Positions 24,881 through 37,100 of a stretch of DNA of 64,000 nucleotides are shown piece by piece. Each line of letters starts with the position of its first letter. Position 1 is the stretch's first letter. The notes beneath the pieces were generated by a model. That model worked only from the letters and a program-made list of their open reading frames with translations, was not told the DNA's origin and made no database searches. The stretch lies in assembly GCA_030490835.1 (NCBI GenBank), contig CM059971.1:41402012-41466011 (forward strand). The letters are read 5' to 3'. A program made the position numbers and the translations under genes. This stretch comes from Annona cherimola. Its lineage: Eukaryota > Streptophyta > Magnoliopsida > Magnoliales > Annonaceae.

Positions 24881-24972
24881 ATTCTCCCTTCATCTTTAAG
24901 AGCTGAAAACTATGGTCTTTATATGCTTATTTTCTCGAACCTAACACTCTGAAATGCTCCTTTCCAGATTTC

Positions 24973-26779
24973 ATGGCACATTCGATGGCTTTTGGATTTT
25001 TGCCTAATGGTGGTTTTGTCATTTCTGAGCCAGACCACATGGATGCGGCTATCCCGCATCATTTTATTCGTGTACCAGAGAAGCCGGAGCACCGTGTCTA
25101 TCGACACGTTGACTACTCTCCAGCAGCGATCAAGCAAAGAAGAGACTGATCTGCACTACTCAAGGATCCTCCTATTGTTCAAGGCTCGAAGACCACTCCT
25201 ATTCAACCAACAAAGTCTCTGCAGGCGCCCATCCGAATGGGCCCGCCTACTCGACAGTCAGACTATGCCAAGAAGTCCGCTCACCGGCTTGCCCAGCCCA
25301 ACCAGCAGCACAACAGCCTGCAGGACAACCTGTTTTGCAGTCCCATTCCATAAAAAGGTCTGCGAGACAATCTACTGCAACTCGGCTAGCGCCAACTAGC
25401 CACCCAGAAGCCAATGTTCCCCGAAAAGGGGGCAAAACTGTGCCGAATCCTGTTCGATGCACCATCACTCGCCAATTTGGTCGGGCTGCCTCAAGGGTTG
25501 TTGACCTAGCCCCCCGACTTAACCAAAGTGACACCCAAGAGCGGAAGGAGTCAAGAAGACAAACCAAGTTTTCTCAGCTGGAGGCTCCATTGGCCGATGG
25601 AGGGGATGACCAATTCAAGCCGCGAGGACCTATTATTGTCCGATCCGGTTTAGGCACCCTGCGATTTGTCATCCCTAACCCGACGCATTCACCCCATCAG
25701 TCAACCGATGCTCCATCTAGCTCACAAGCTAGAGTCAAATCTCCAGGTCATTATGAGACTGCCAACATATTGACGGTTCCTCATCATGCATCAGAGAAAC
25801 CAAGGAGAAAAGCGCAGCAGAAAAAGTAGTTCGGGAAAACAACTTCCCGTTTAAACTTGAAAGCTTCGCCACCACTGCCGCCAGGACCAAGGTATAGGCT
25901 ATTTTCACACCCCCGACAAAGGGGTAGGCCGCAGAAGAAGCCACTGCAGAGCGCTCACAAATTAAGAGCGTCCCAAAAACCAAGACTCTTTAACGGGTGG
26001 CAGTATCCCCAGAGGAGCCATACAACATATCCACATTCAGCGCTCAGGCTGATCCCTAATTTCATACACAAAAATCAATTCGCCTCATTGATCAGACTGA
26101 GGGAGGATATGACTTATGCGCCTATTGTGACCCCATTCTGAGGAGAGCATCGGATGTCGCACCCCAAGAGAGAAGCTAAAAGGAGGAGACATCTCCTCCA
26201 AACGACGGAAGTCAACATGGTGGACCTCACCCAGCCAAGCACTTCCAAAGCGTCGGAGATGTTAACCCGGTCAAGGGCAGCCGCAATGCCCATTACGCTG
26301 CCATTCTGTAGCCTCTCTCATCCTGAAGGGATTAGAGCCGCCCTCCCGAGAGGTCAATTTGAAGCCTCTTACATGGTGGGCGAAGAAGAAGAGGTTCTTA
26401 CACCCAAGTCTCAGCTCATTCATGATCTCCAGGAGGAGATTAAGCGTATGAAACGGGCCATGGAAACTCCAGACAACAAGACAATGAGTTCCCACCAGCC
26501 GCTATCACCAAAGAACCGCCAATCGGTCCATCAGCCCGAGAAACTAATCAGGCAGCGGACCGAGGAAGATGAAAATGCAGATTTAGAACAAGGCTTTCCG
26601 CAGTTCAATAATCTGCGTATCAATACCCCTCGAACGCAAGACGCGCGGGTAAACACACCCATGGGGTCTCCACCCAGGTTATGGCACAAAAGGAGATGGT
26701 GCATCAGCTTGTGGCCGAATGCCTTCGTCGACAGGCACCTCAACTCACGGGGGTCCTTACGACGACAATCAATAGACCT
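24973..26779 (+). pseudogene. Element D: N-terminal gag-pol region, degenerate
   Basis: A reading frame opens at ATG 24973 (MAHSMAFGFLPNGGFVISEP), six bases after a splice-acceptor-like CTCCTTTCCAG (24957-24967). It is closed by a TGA near 25150 and goes on in shifted frames with Pro/Gln/Arg-rich sequence (25335-25829) and a basic/acidic stretch with SQLIHDLQEEIKRMKRAMET (26154-26795, probable short coiled coil). Such low-complexity N-terminal regions precede the Gag core in Tat/Ogre elements. No enzymatic domain is recognised here. At least two frameshifts and several stops are present. Confidence 0.65.
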
Positions 26780-27700
26780 TATCCCCAGAGGTTGAAGCAG
26801 AGTTGCTACCTAGGGATTTGAAGCCACCGAAGATCCAATTCGATGGGACTGGGAGCGCGTTAAAGCACCTGGCATCATTCCACTATGCCATGGGCAATTG
26901 GGCGCACCATTCAAATTTTTGTCTTCGCATGTTCCCCAATACTCTGTCTGGCGATGCTTTCTAATGGTACATATCTCTCCCAACCGGCTCAATGCAGACA
27001 TGGGAAGAGATGAAGGAAATATTCACCTCCCGATTTGTTGATACTACACGAGATGTACAACTATCGGAATTATCTACCTTGTCCCAAAAGAAGGACGAGC
27101 CGGTTGAAGACTACATCACTAGATGGCAAAGGGCCGCTAACCGATGTCAAGCACCCCTATCTCAAGCAATGAAGGTCAATCTTTGCCGGAATGGCATCAA
27201 GACGGAAATCTCGTTGTTGATGAATGAACAGCTAAGTACATTTCAGGCCCTAGCTACAGAAGCTTGTCGAAAAGAGTATTTGTTGTCTCAACAAAAAGCT
27301 TGGAAGAAGGAGTCATCCACAAACACTACATTTAAGAAGAAGAAAACTGGAGAGACCTCTGCGAACACCACGGAGGTTAAGAAGCAGCCAGATAAAGCAA
27401 AGCCGCCTGTAAAAAAGCAGCCTGCAAGACCCTTCCGAAGAGAGGAAATCCAATATGCCTTTGGGGAAGATGACGTGGAGACGCTATTCCAGCACCTCAT
27501 GTCGACCGGGCTATTCGAGTTGCCTGCCCCAAAAAGGCCAGAAGAAGTTGGACGCACTTCTCACCAGCGATATTGCAGTTGCCACCGATATGTCGGTCAC
27601 CCCACTAAGAAGTGTTGGGATCTCCAAGCAATATTGCAAGATTACATCGACAAGGGGGTTATAAAACTCAGTCCTCCAGCGCAAGCTTCATCAAATGTTG
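26780..27700 (+). pseudogene. Element D: Gag core module 1 with zinc knuckle
   Basis: This is the typical retrotransposon Gag core: PPKIQFDGTG, LKHLASFHYAMGNW, LRMFPNTLSGDAF-stop-WY (TAA at 26962-26964), then TWEEMKEIFTSRFVDTTRDV, DEPVEDYITRWQRAANRC and NEQLSTFQALATEA. After a Lys-rich linker comes a zinc motif CSCHRYVGHPTKKCW of the CxCX5HX4C type (about 27570-27615), characteristic of the Tat/Ogre group. It would form the virus-like particle. It is in the same frame as the downstream protease and RT. Confidence 0.85.
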
Positions 27701-28590
27701 TGACAATTGAGATAGCAGAAAAGGGTGATTGGGAAGTGGTTCGAAAACCACCAAGCCTAAGACGGACAAAAAGATGTCTCAAAGATTTATGCAGAAAAGA
27801 CAAAAGAATAAGGGATAAGGCCATTCTCCCTTTCTTCTCAAGGCATTTGAGGCAATCCTCACGGGTGCAACCATTCATGATCATGGACTTTTTGCAGCCC
27901 GAGTTGCTACTCCCATTCTATCGACGGCTTGCTGGAAGATCACCTCGACCAGAAAAAGAAAGATACATTCTCGAGGAGTTACCAAATACAACTCCATGTG
28001 AGAATGGTCTGTTTTGGGACCTAGATAGCAACAACGGAGAAATCGAAACTTGCTATCATATAAATGTGTCTGCATCCAAGCCTGCAAAGCGGCGAAGAAC
28101 TGCCTCGGTGCTCATCCCTAACTACACCAAGTTTGAAGTTGGGATGTCACCGGTAAACCACATCATCACGTATTTGCCAGAATCTCGACTTTTGCTAGCA
28201 TCTTGGGAAACCAGAGTGAAATACTTCCGGTACTCACTGGGGGAATCAGTGATGTCTTGGTACCAAGATAATCATATCGAAGAAATTACTGAGTGGGTCA
28301 TCTTGATAGATGCGTTCTTGGTCCGCTTCCTGTCAAGACAAAGAGAGCAGGTCCCTAGTAATTACTTAAGGGAAATACAATACAGTCAAGAATCCACTGC
28401 TCATTATGTAAATTATCTCAGAGACAGTACATGGAGCAATCCCCTGGCTATATGGTTGCCTGAACCTGAAATGGTCATGAAATATCTTTCGAATGCAGTA
28501 TGCCCTCCGACTGACAACGGGTACAAGACCTTCGGAGCCAAAACTTTCATAAAGGCAATCCGATGGGTCGGTAACGAAGGCTTCAAATAA
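27701..28590 (+). pseudogene. Element D: Gag-like module 2
   Basis: After a basic linker the frame contains IPNYTKFEVGMSPVNHIITY, then VKYFRYSLGESVMSWYQDN, ITEWVILIDAFLVRFLSR and ESTAHYVNYLRDS. The spacing and residues copy the Gag core just upstream (F..SL....SWY, W..L..AFL.RF, ES..DYV..LR). A TAA at 28588-28590 ends it, but the same frame goes on. I infer a diverged second Gag core rather than another enzyme; no known catalytic motif is visible. Confidence 0.6.
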
Positions 28591-29470
28591 GAGGCAATCT
28601 TTAGCGACACTGAAGGTTTTGGGAGGACAAATCAACTCCAAGTTCTGCACGTACTGCAGTTAAACAATGCGCCCATTCTTCGAGTGTTCCCTTTCTTAAC
28701 TAGGAAGTTAAGCTATGATTGGCCGCATATTCAGTTATTCCACGAGAATCATAAGTATGCATTGCCGCACTTGTTTGATTATTCACTAGCGGTCTGTCAA
28801 ATGGGGCAAACAGAAGAGTTTGCACTCGAGCACTTTGTTTTGAGCCTGGCCCATGACAGTTGTGCCCTTCTCTGGATCTCCTCGCTTCCTGAAGAAGCAT
28901 TTGGTTCTTGGGAAGAGTTCGTCGATATGTTTATCCAAAGATTCCATGAATATGAAACAGAGTTCCCTCCGGAGATGATAGAAGTCATGCACCCCCTATC
29001 AGGAGAATCTCAATATGACTACATCTTGAGATGGATAAACTGCAGAATAATCAACCAAAAATTCGACAAAGAAGAAATCATGGTTCATCAGTGCATCAAG
29101 TCAATGAGTGGGTATTTTCCTGAAATCCCAAAAATACAGCCATTTTTCTCAGATGTACTATGGACATTGGCTACAAATATTCAGGACTCTGCCTCCTGCA
29201 ATATGGTACAAGTTGAAGAGGATGTTCTTGCAATTCTTCGATCTGGTCGAATCACACCAGAAAACAAGGGTAAAGCCCCAATGCAAGAAAATCGTACTCA
29301 GCCAGAACAACACATACCAGCCAATCATGAGAAATCCTCAGTAAGCTATAACGTGCTTGAACACTTGAAGCGACTTCCTGCTCGACTCAGTATTTACGAT
29401 GCCTTGCAGTTATCGCAAGAAGCCAGAGATGCACTGGTTAGTGCTCTAACAGATGAAAATGTCCGTCTCG
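28591..29470 (+). pseudogene. Element D: Gag-like module 3
   Basis: The frame continues with ALPHLFDYSLAVCQMGQTEE, ALEHFVLSLAHDSCALLWIS, FGSWEEFVDMFIQRFHEYE, and SGESQYDYILRWINCRIINQ. This again follows the layout of a retrotransposon Gag core (SL..D....W...LP, SWEE..D.FI.RF, ES..DYI.RW). It is followed by a Gln/Pro-rich linker (about 29270-29350) and then the protease. Three such modules in one polyprotein are unusual. Confidence 0.6.
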
Positions 29471-30231
29471 CTTACCTGGTCGACGCCACTGAATGTGATG
29501 AGGTTATTTCATTCACTGATGAGGATATGTTGCTTGGAGACGTTAATCACAACCGACCCTTATATGTTACGGGCAACCTAGCCGGTGAACTTGTTAACAG
29601 AATCGTGATCGATGCTGGGTCTGCAATTAATATCCTGCCCCTTCGAACACTCAGGAGGATCGCAATTTCTCCATCAGCTTTAAAAGACACTAGTGTGGTG
29701 ATTCACGAGTTTAATCAAGGGACTCAAAAGGCCATGGGCCTGATTGAGTTGGAACTAAGCATAGAAGATTTCTGCACCGAAATCCCATGCTTTGTGATTA
29801 ATGCTCCGACCTCATATAACTTGCTACTGGGAAGGCCTTGGCTCCACAGTAATAAGATCATCGCATCAACGGTGCATCAATGCTTCAAGTACTGCAAGGA
29901 TGGAGTCGAAAAAAGGATTTTTGTTGACCATAAACCATTCGCAACGGCGGAATCGTTTTACTCTGATGCTAAGTATTATGACTTGGCATCTGCTGTCAAC
30001 ACATCAATGAAAGCAGTTGAAGCGACCACACGCGAAGGTCAGCAGGAGGTATCTCAGGCTCCCCCCGCCCCAGTAAGCACAGACATATTCTCAAAGGGTG
30101 AGAAGATGGAAGGTCAAGGTCGTGGTCGACGGCGCGGTCATGGACGAGGAACGACAGAACCAAGGGCTCAATTTCAAACCAAATTTGAAAATATGAGCCT
30201 CGATCCAGTACATCCACTACCACGACAATGA
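29471..30231 (+). pseudogene. Element D: aspartic protease
   Basis: This is a retropepsin-like domain: LVNRIVIDAGSAINILPL (active site D-A-G-S, a variant seen in Tat-type proteases) at about 29590-29645, and a second signature YNLLLGRPWLHSNKIIASTV at about 29815-29870, with HQCFKY after it. It cleaves the polyprotein. A Gly/Arg-rich tail (GRGRRRGHGRG) follows, and the frame is interrupted by TGA at 30229-30231. Confidence 0.88.
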
Positions 30232-31960
30232 CAGGGGGCAACCATACCACCTCCTACCAGCTATAGCAACACCGCTGCAGGATCACGGTTCTACTTGGAC
30301 CTCGAAGTCCTGAAAAAGGTTGCTAAACCACCTCGAGCCAATTCCCCTAGGTTTGAGGTGGATCTGGAAGCTCTTCGGAGATTCCGGAATCAGGCCAATG
30401 AGGAAGCCAAGTCACTTTGCTTTGAGAGTGACGAAATGGCCACTAAGGCCGCTCACCAAAATCAAAAACCTAAGGAAACGCTTGATGAGGTTTTAGCAAT
30501 GCTTGTGGGGTTTAATGTATCTGCTCCAAGTGTGCAGGAACCTCAAGATGAAAAATTTGCCCAAAAACATTTCATAAAGCAATATGGCAAGGTTTACGGT
30601 AACCCTAACAAATCCTCCTGTTTACCCACGGCTAAGCTCAAGAAATGTGATTTCCATCACTATAGCAGAGAAAGCAAGAAAATTATGGATTTGATGGGGT
30701 TCTATCCCGATGAACCATATTTATCAGGCCTCGGAAGTGACATCCCTATCCCGTTATCCGAAAGACCCCCTGGTTATCAAAAGGGAAACAAACGACTTGG
30801 CCTTGGGTATAAAGAAGAAGAAGACGGTACCTTCGCCACCACCTACTGCGTCTCCACAAGTGATGACTCCAACAATGATGAAGAGGTATTAATGGAAACA
30901 GAGGACGCTCCACCTGCGATTGAGGATGGAGGGCAGCCTACTATTGATGTACTTGAGGAATTCAATCTCGAGACTGAGGAGGACCCGAGACCCATTTTTA
31001 TTGCCAAAAACCTGGCCGAAAAAGAAAAGGTGGCATTGAGGCAGCTTTTAAGTGAATTCAAAGATGTTTTTGCTTGGGGGTATTCTGAAATGCCAGGTCT
31101 CAACCCCGCGATTGCAATGCACCACCCGCATATTACGCGTGATAAAAAGCCAGTCAAGCAAGCTCAGAGAAGGTTTCAACCAGAGCTCGAAGAACAAATC
31201 ATCAAGGAAGTTGAAAAACTCATTGATGCTGAATTCATTCGGGAAATCAAATTTCCAAAATGGATTTCTAGCATTGTTCCTGTCAAAAAGAAAAATGGGC
31301 AGATCCGCATTTGCGTAGATTTTCGAGATCTAAACGAAGCATGCCCTAAAGATGAATTTCCTCTTTCTTTCACTGACTTGCTAATCGACAGCACAGCTCT
31401 ATACGACACATTTTCCTTTATGGATGGATATTCAGGATATAATCAAATCAAGATGGCTCCAGCAGATGAAGCCGCAACAGCATTTCGAACACCGATGGGT
31501 GTCTTTTGCTACAAAGTCATGCCTTTTGGGCTTAAGAATGCTGGCGCAACTTATCAAAGGGCCATGCAAAATATATTTCATGATGTGTTACACAAACATG
31601 TTGAGTGTTATGTCGATGACCTGGTTGTAAGATCTGAAGGTCACAATAGGCATAAAGAAGATTTGAGGTCGGTATTTCTGCATCTAAGAAAGTATGATCT
31701 CAAGATGAATCCTCTCAAATGTGCATTCGGAGTATCATCCGGAAAATTCCTCTGATTCATAATCCGCCAAAGGGGAATTGAGGTCGATCCACTCAAGACA
31801 GAAGCAATCCAAAATATGCCGCCTCCACAAAACCTCAGAGAACTTAGGAGTCTCCAAGGCCAATTGTCGTATATCCGGCGTTTCATCTCCAACTTGTCCG
31901 GCCGGTGCCAGCCCTTTCACAAGTTAATGAGAAAAGATACGACTTTCCAGTGGGGACGCG
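30232..31960 (+). pseudogene. Element D: reverse transcriptase
   Basis: This is a Ty3/gypsy RT of the Tat/Ogre group. After a linker with GFYPDEPYLSGLG-like sequence and the KDVFAWGYSEMPGLNP motif come QAQRRFQPELEEQIIKEVEK, IVPVKKKNGQIRICVDFRDL, FMDGYSGYNQIKMAPADEA, MPFGLKNAGATYQRAMQNIF and the catalytic ECYVDDLVVRS. All expected catalytic residues are present. TGA at 31753-31755 and a frameshift near 31960 break the connection domain (RGIEVDPLKTEAIQNMPPP). It copies the element RNA into DNA inside the particle. Confidence 0.92.
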
Positions 31961-33822
31961 AAATGTCAACAGGCCTTTGAAGCCATCAAAGAATTGCTAC
32001 AAAATCCTCCTGTTTGACAACTCCAGTAAAAGGAAAGCCGCTCATTCTCTATATCGCTGCCAGCCCACAATCACTGGGGGCATTGCTCGCACAAGAAAAT
32101 GCCCAAGGCAAAGAACAAGCTGCATATTATCTCAGTCGTCGATTATTGCAAGTTGAATGCAATTATTCCTCGATCGAGAAGATTTGTCTAGCATTGGTTT
32201 TTGTGGCACAAAAGCTAAGACATTACTTCCTCGCGCATCAAATCATACTTATATCGAAGGCTGATCCCCTCAAGTTCCTGATCACTAGACCAATGCTTTC
32301 AGGACGCCTAGCAAAATGGTCACTTCTGCTATCTGAGTTTGATATCAAGTATGTGCCACGAAAGGCAGTGAAAGGGCAAGTGTTAGCAGACTTCCTAGCA
32401 GCCCACCCGCTTGAAGAAGAATTTCCCATCTTAGAAAACCTACCTGATGAAAGGGTTTTCTATGCAAATGATGATCCAATGTGGCAAATGTATTTCGATG
32501 GCGCTTCAAAGCCATCCGGAGCTGGTGTCGGAATTGTCGTAGTCTCCCCTCATAAAGACTTATTCCCGCACTCATATTTTCTTGGAAGGAGCACAACAAA
32601 TAATGAAGCTGAGTATGAGGCCTTACTCATCGGCATGGAACTTCTTCTGCAATCAGATATTTTATTTGTGCGAATATTTGGGGACTCTGAATTGGTTATC
32701 AAACAGTTAAATAATCAATACGAAGTACACCAGCCCCATTTGCGAAAATATTGTGACAAAGCTCAAACTTTATTGGCAAAGTTCGAAATGGTTTCGGTTG
32801 AGCATGTTCCTCGGTCAGAAAATATAGTTGCTGATGCACTATCAAAGTTGGCCAGTATTCTTGCCTCCAATGAGCTTGATGACATGACAATTCGAGTACA
32901 AAGATTAGAAGATGATGAAGAGTTCCAAGTAGATCAAGTTGGATGGTGTGTATCTGAGGTAACTACAAACAATGATGACTGGCGCATCCCTATCATTAAC
33001 TACCTCAAATATGGCATTGAACCAGATGATCCAATCGCAAGGAAGTCGTTGAGAAAGGCTGTTTCGCGATATACTGTGTTTCAAGACGATTTGTATCAGA
33101 TTGCTTTTGATGGGCTTTGGCTTCGCTGTATTGACGGAAATGATATCTGTCAAGTTCTTCAAGAGACGCACTCCAGCGAATGCGGCGCCCACCAATCTGG
33201 ATGTCGTCTTTATCATAGGATCAAAACGTTGGGCTATTATTGGCCCACAATGGTCCAAGACTCCATCAATTTTGCGAAATCCTGTGAAGCCTGCCAAATG
33301 CATGGAGATATTTATCATATTCCTGCTTCAGTAATGTCTCCAGCACCTATCTCATGGCCCTTCTCTTGGTGGGGTTTTGATATTGTCGGTCCGATAAACC
33401 CGTCGTCATCTAAAGGACACCTATATATTTTAGCCGCTACGGATTATTTCTCCAAATGGGCAGAAGCTAAAGCTTACAAGAGAGTCCGAGCGCAAGAGAT
33501 GGTTGAATTTATCAAGCACAAAATCATCTACCGTTATGGTGTTCCCTATCAAATCACCTCAGATAATGGTACACCATTCAAAAACGACAAAGTAAATCAG
33601 TTATGCTGGAAGTTTGGAATCAAACAAGTATTCTCATCGCCCTATTACCCACATCGAACTGCGACGGGAGCAACGCCATATTCATTGCTTTTTGGCGCAG
33701 AAGCAGTCTTACCAGTGGAAATTCAGTTAGCATCTTTAAGGGTTGCCATCCATTCTGGGTTAACTACTGAACAACAAGCCAAACTTCGCTTCGACGAGCT
33801 CGAGGCACTAGATGAAAAATGA
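31961..33822 (+). pseudogene. Element D: dual RNase H and integrase
   Basis: The first RNase H (ILYIAASPQSLGALLAQEN, SSIEKICLALVFVAQKLRHY) is followed by a second, archaeal-type RNase H (MYFDGASKPSGAGVGIVVVS, NNEAEYEALLIGMELLLQS, FGDSELVIKQLNNQYEVHQP, VADALSKLAS). This pair is the hallmark of the Tat clade. Integrase has the zinc domain (SSECGAHQSGCRLYH...CEACQMHGD) and two catalytic Asp (WWGFDIVGPINP, QITSDNGTPFKND). The sequence then jumps from SSPYYPH to RTATGATPYSLLFGAEAVLP. The segment of some 50 residues that should carry the catalytic Glu is missing. Indels near 31962 and 32013 and a TGA at 33820-33822 also break it. Confidence 0.9.
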
Positions 33823-34101
33823 GTTCAAGCACGGCAACGAATCGAACTCTATCAAGCTCGGATGGTCGAAGCATACAATAAAGTCGTGAGACATCGCTCA
33901 TTCAAAAGAGGGGATTTGGTGTTAAAGCTACGCACAGAGCTTATGACCGGGGGCAAACTTACTGGTAAATTTGAACCTAAATGGGAAGGACCTTACATCA
34001 TTGAAAGGGTCTATGGCAATGGCACATATGAAGTTACTAATTGCGAAAATCAAGTGAAAGCAACTGTAAATGGGAATTACTTAAAAAGATATTATCCATA
34101 A
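33823..34101 (+). pseudogene. Element D: integrase C-terminal domain
   Basis: In the same frame after the TGA: ARMVEAYNKVVRHRSFKRGD, LVLKLRTELMTGGKLTGKFE, PKWEGPYIIERVYGNGTYEV, ending NYLKRYYP with TAA (34099-34101). This is the DNA-binding end of a gypsy integrase (GPY/F motif: KWEGPYII). The antisense gene stops 15 bp further on. Confidence 0.88.
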
Positions 34102-34116
34102 AAGTTACAACAGGAG

Positions 34117-37100
34117 TCATACATCAAAATTTTGTAAGAAAATCTCTACAGTCTCCCTTGTAGAAGGAAAGGACTCCTTCAAAACTTGGATAGAGTTCAC
34201 TACATCAGCAGGAGGAACTGTATATGCCCGCAACTCTTCGACTTTAGCCTCCATAGAAGAAATATCCCGACTCTCTGAATCAATTCTTACTTTGTAGAGG
34301 TCAACTTCAGCCTGAAGATCGTTGGAGGTAGAAATCAACGAATTTAGTCTACTTCTATCCACAAAGATAGAAGTGACAATACGACGAACCTCGGCCTGTT
34401 TGGCCGCTATGGAAGATCGAATCTCCTCGGCAATCATCTTTTTACTTTCCATCTCCTTTGCGACCTGAAAGTTACGTTCCTTAAGTTGAGCAAGGTTATC
34501 TCTACATTTGGCGAGGTCGACTTCTGCGGACGCTAGATCTTCTGTAGAAACCAAGGGTCGCGCAGCAGCCTCAAGCTCGCGCCGATGGGCACGCAACTTC
34601 TCAAGAGAGAGTATGACATCACCAAAACCAGAAACGCGAAGTTGGAGCCTATCTAGGACCATGGAAAAGTCTTCACAAATATCCAATGCTTCGGTGATAT
34701 CATCAGGAGAATTCATGTCCCCCAAAGAAGAGACAATGTATCCCTTGAATTGGGCTATTGCGCGCCTCAAACGTTTGAGATCACGTTGCTCTAACTGCTC
34801 CGCCCCGATCACCTTGAAAGTTGAAAAGAAATGTTGCAAAGGATCCAAGAAGCGATCTTTGACATCAGGGAGCAAACGAGCCCCACTTGAGCTTGCGCCA
34901 GTGCTAGGACCGGTTGAACTAAAGTGAGGACCACCTGAGCAACCAGGTCCTAAGGCTGAAAAGTATGCGTCAAGATGTTAGAACAGCGAGTTAACTAGGC
35001 GAAAAACCAAAATACAAATACCTGGTGACATAGGAGAAACAGGTAACGGCCCTATCGGTGTCGAATTCTCCCCGCCATGAGCATCATCATCAGATACTTC
35101 GACAACTAAGACAGCTATCAAAAAAAAAAAGAATGTAGGAGAAGAAAGCAAAAAAAAAAAAAGGAAAAGGGGGGTTTACCTTCAAAATTCATACCCGTGC
35201 CTTCTAGGTGATTACGTGGAGCCTCCGAGCGGATTTCCCCTCCCGAACCAGACCCTGAATGAGAAGCTGCCTTCACAGGAGTATCTTGGGCTATAGAAGG
35301 AGGAGATTGACACGCCTCGGGAGTCCGAACTGCCAAAAAATCTCTCATGGAGATGTTATCAGAAAATATAGGCCCACTATCACAAGACTGCATCGGTTGG
35401 TCAATCTGACCCATGTTTAAATCTACATGGAAGCCCAAGAGATCACTCAGAACACGGTCGCTGGAGTTCGGTAGCACAGGGGAGTTGTTCTGCGCCTTAG
35501 CGCGCATTCCTTTACTCACTTCGTGGTCATTAGAAGGGTTTATGGCGACATTCGGCTCTGCTACAACGACCCCTTCCTCAGATGGTTCGGGTGGCTTGGA
35601 AAGGGGATATGACCTTTTATCAGACTCTTCTGAAGGTCTCGCAGCATCTTCTTGCGCTAAGGAACCTTTTCCTTGTGAAGGATCTGAAAGGCCGTCAATT
35701 GGAGATGAATCCCTCATTTTTCGAATTTTTCGCTTCTTACCACAAGTGTCATACATTGTCAATGACTCTGTAGCCTCTAAGTTGGTGGGACGATTGGGAA
35801 ACCAAAAGCGACTGATTGGCTTTGGCGGATATACAACCTCGGGAAGCTTGACATTGTATTCTAAAAAAAAAAAGGGGAAAAGAAAAGAGAGAAGAAACAT
35901 ACTCCAAGTCTCCATAGGTTTTGCGTCCTTTTTAGAAGCTGCCTTTTCAGCAGCTAACTCCCATAAAGTCTTCTTGGCTGGCTCGGTATCACGACGAATA
36001 TACTCTTTTCCTTCCGCAACCCAGTCAGTGCAGTGAAAGCTACAACCGACAATCCCAGGGTAGGCCTTGAAGGAATCGATGTGTTGGACACAAACAGCCT
36101 CAGTCTCCTCCACGTCTGGTTCCTTGAAGCGTCTAATCCCAAAAGGCATCACCAAGCCCAGTTCACCCCAACTGGTGGTCAAGTCAAGGGGTTTAAAGGC
36201 CCAAAAGCGAGATTTAGGCGCAACTTGCTCGACAACTTTCACCGCACAGATGCCATACCAATGAACATAATCTTGATTTGCCCGGACTCGACGGTCAAAC
36301 GAAGGAAATTTTAGCTCGCAGGAGAACTTAACTCCCTCAAAGCGCGAGCATACCGCGAGCCAGTGAAGAGGTCCGACCCCAACTTCCCTTTGATATCTCG
36401 GGATGCGAGGAAGATATGCAGGAACATCCTGATCAAAGCCGAACTGACGAGCAAACCTGTGAGGATAATACGGCTCAACTTCAAAACGAGGACCATCCCT
36501 GAAAGCCAAGAGACCAGGTTGAAGCGACAACGCAAAGTCTTTTTCATCAAGGGTCAGTCCATCGGAGGAAGATTTTGTTGACCACTCGCAGGGGGCAACC
36601 ATACGAAAGAACCTCTCTTCAAAATAACCAGCTTGGATGAGGAGCCCGGTCATGTCTTCAAAATTATAGCTGGCTAAGTTACGCTTGGCAAATTTCTTCA
36701 ATATCAAACCCTGAGAAGGAAACTGGGTAACTTTCTCGACTCCATAAATCTCTGGGAAATAAAAACCAAGCCAGCCAAGGAGAAAATGAGCCGAGAAATA
36801 AGAAATGGTGCACCCGGGACCTTTCTCATTATATATAATCTGATTTAAGCCCTTATAAATGTCACACAAGACTTGTGGTGCCAAAGCAAAGCGCTTGCCT
36901 TGAGCCATCTCGCAAGCCATATAAAGACATGACCATTTGACGAGACCATAAGCTGAAGAGGAAGGACAAATGACCACGGAGATCCAAAGCCACAAAAAGA
37001 GGATAAGCTCGACCTCAGGCTGTACTTGTTGTAGGCGCTCAAGGGGAAGCCACAGGCCGCCTTGCCCACTGGCATGAAACTCAACAATGTTAGAAGGCCA

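Noticed and set aside
25247..27557. Minus-strand ORFs opposite gag of element D
   Set aside because: Shadows of the sense gag frame; no domain, and plus-strand similarity to Gag is clear.
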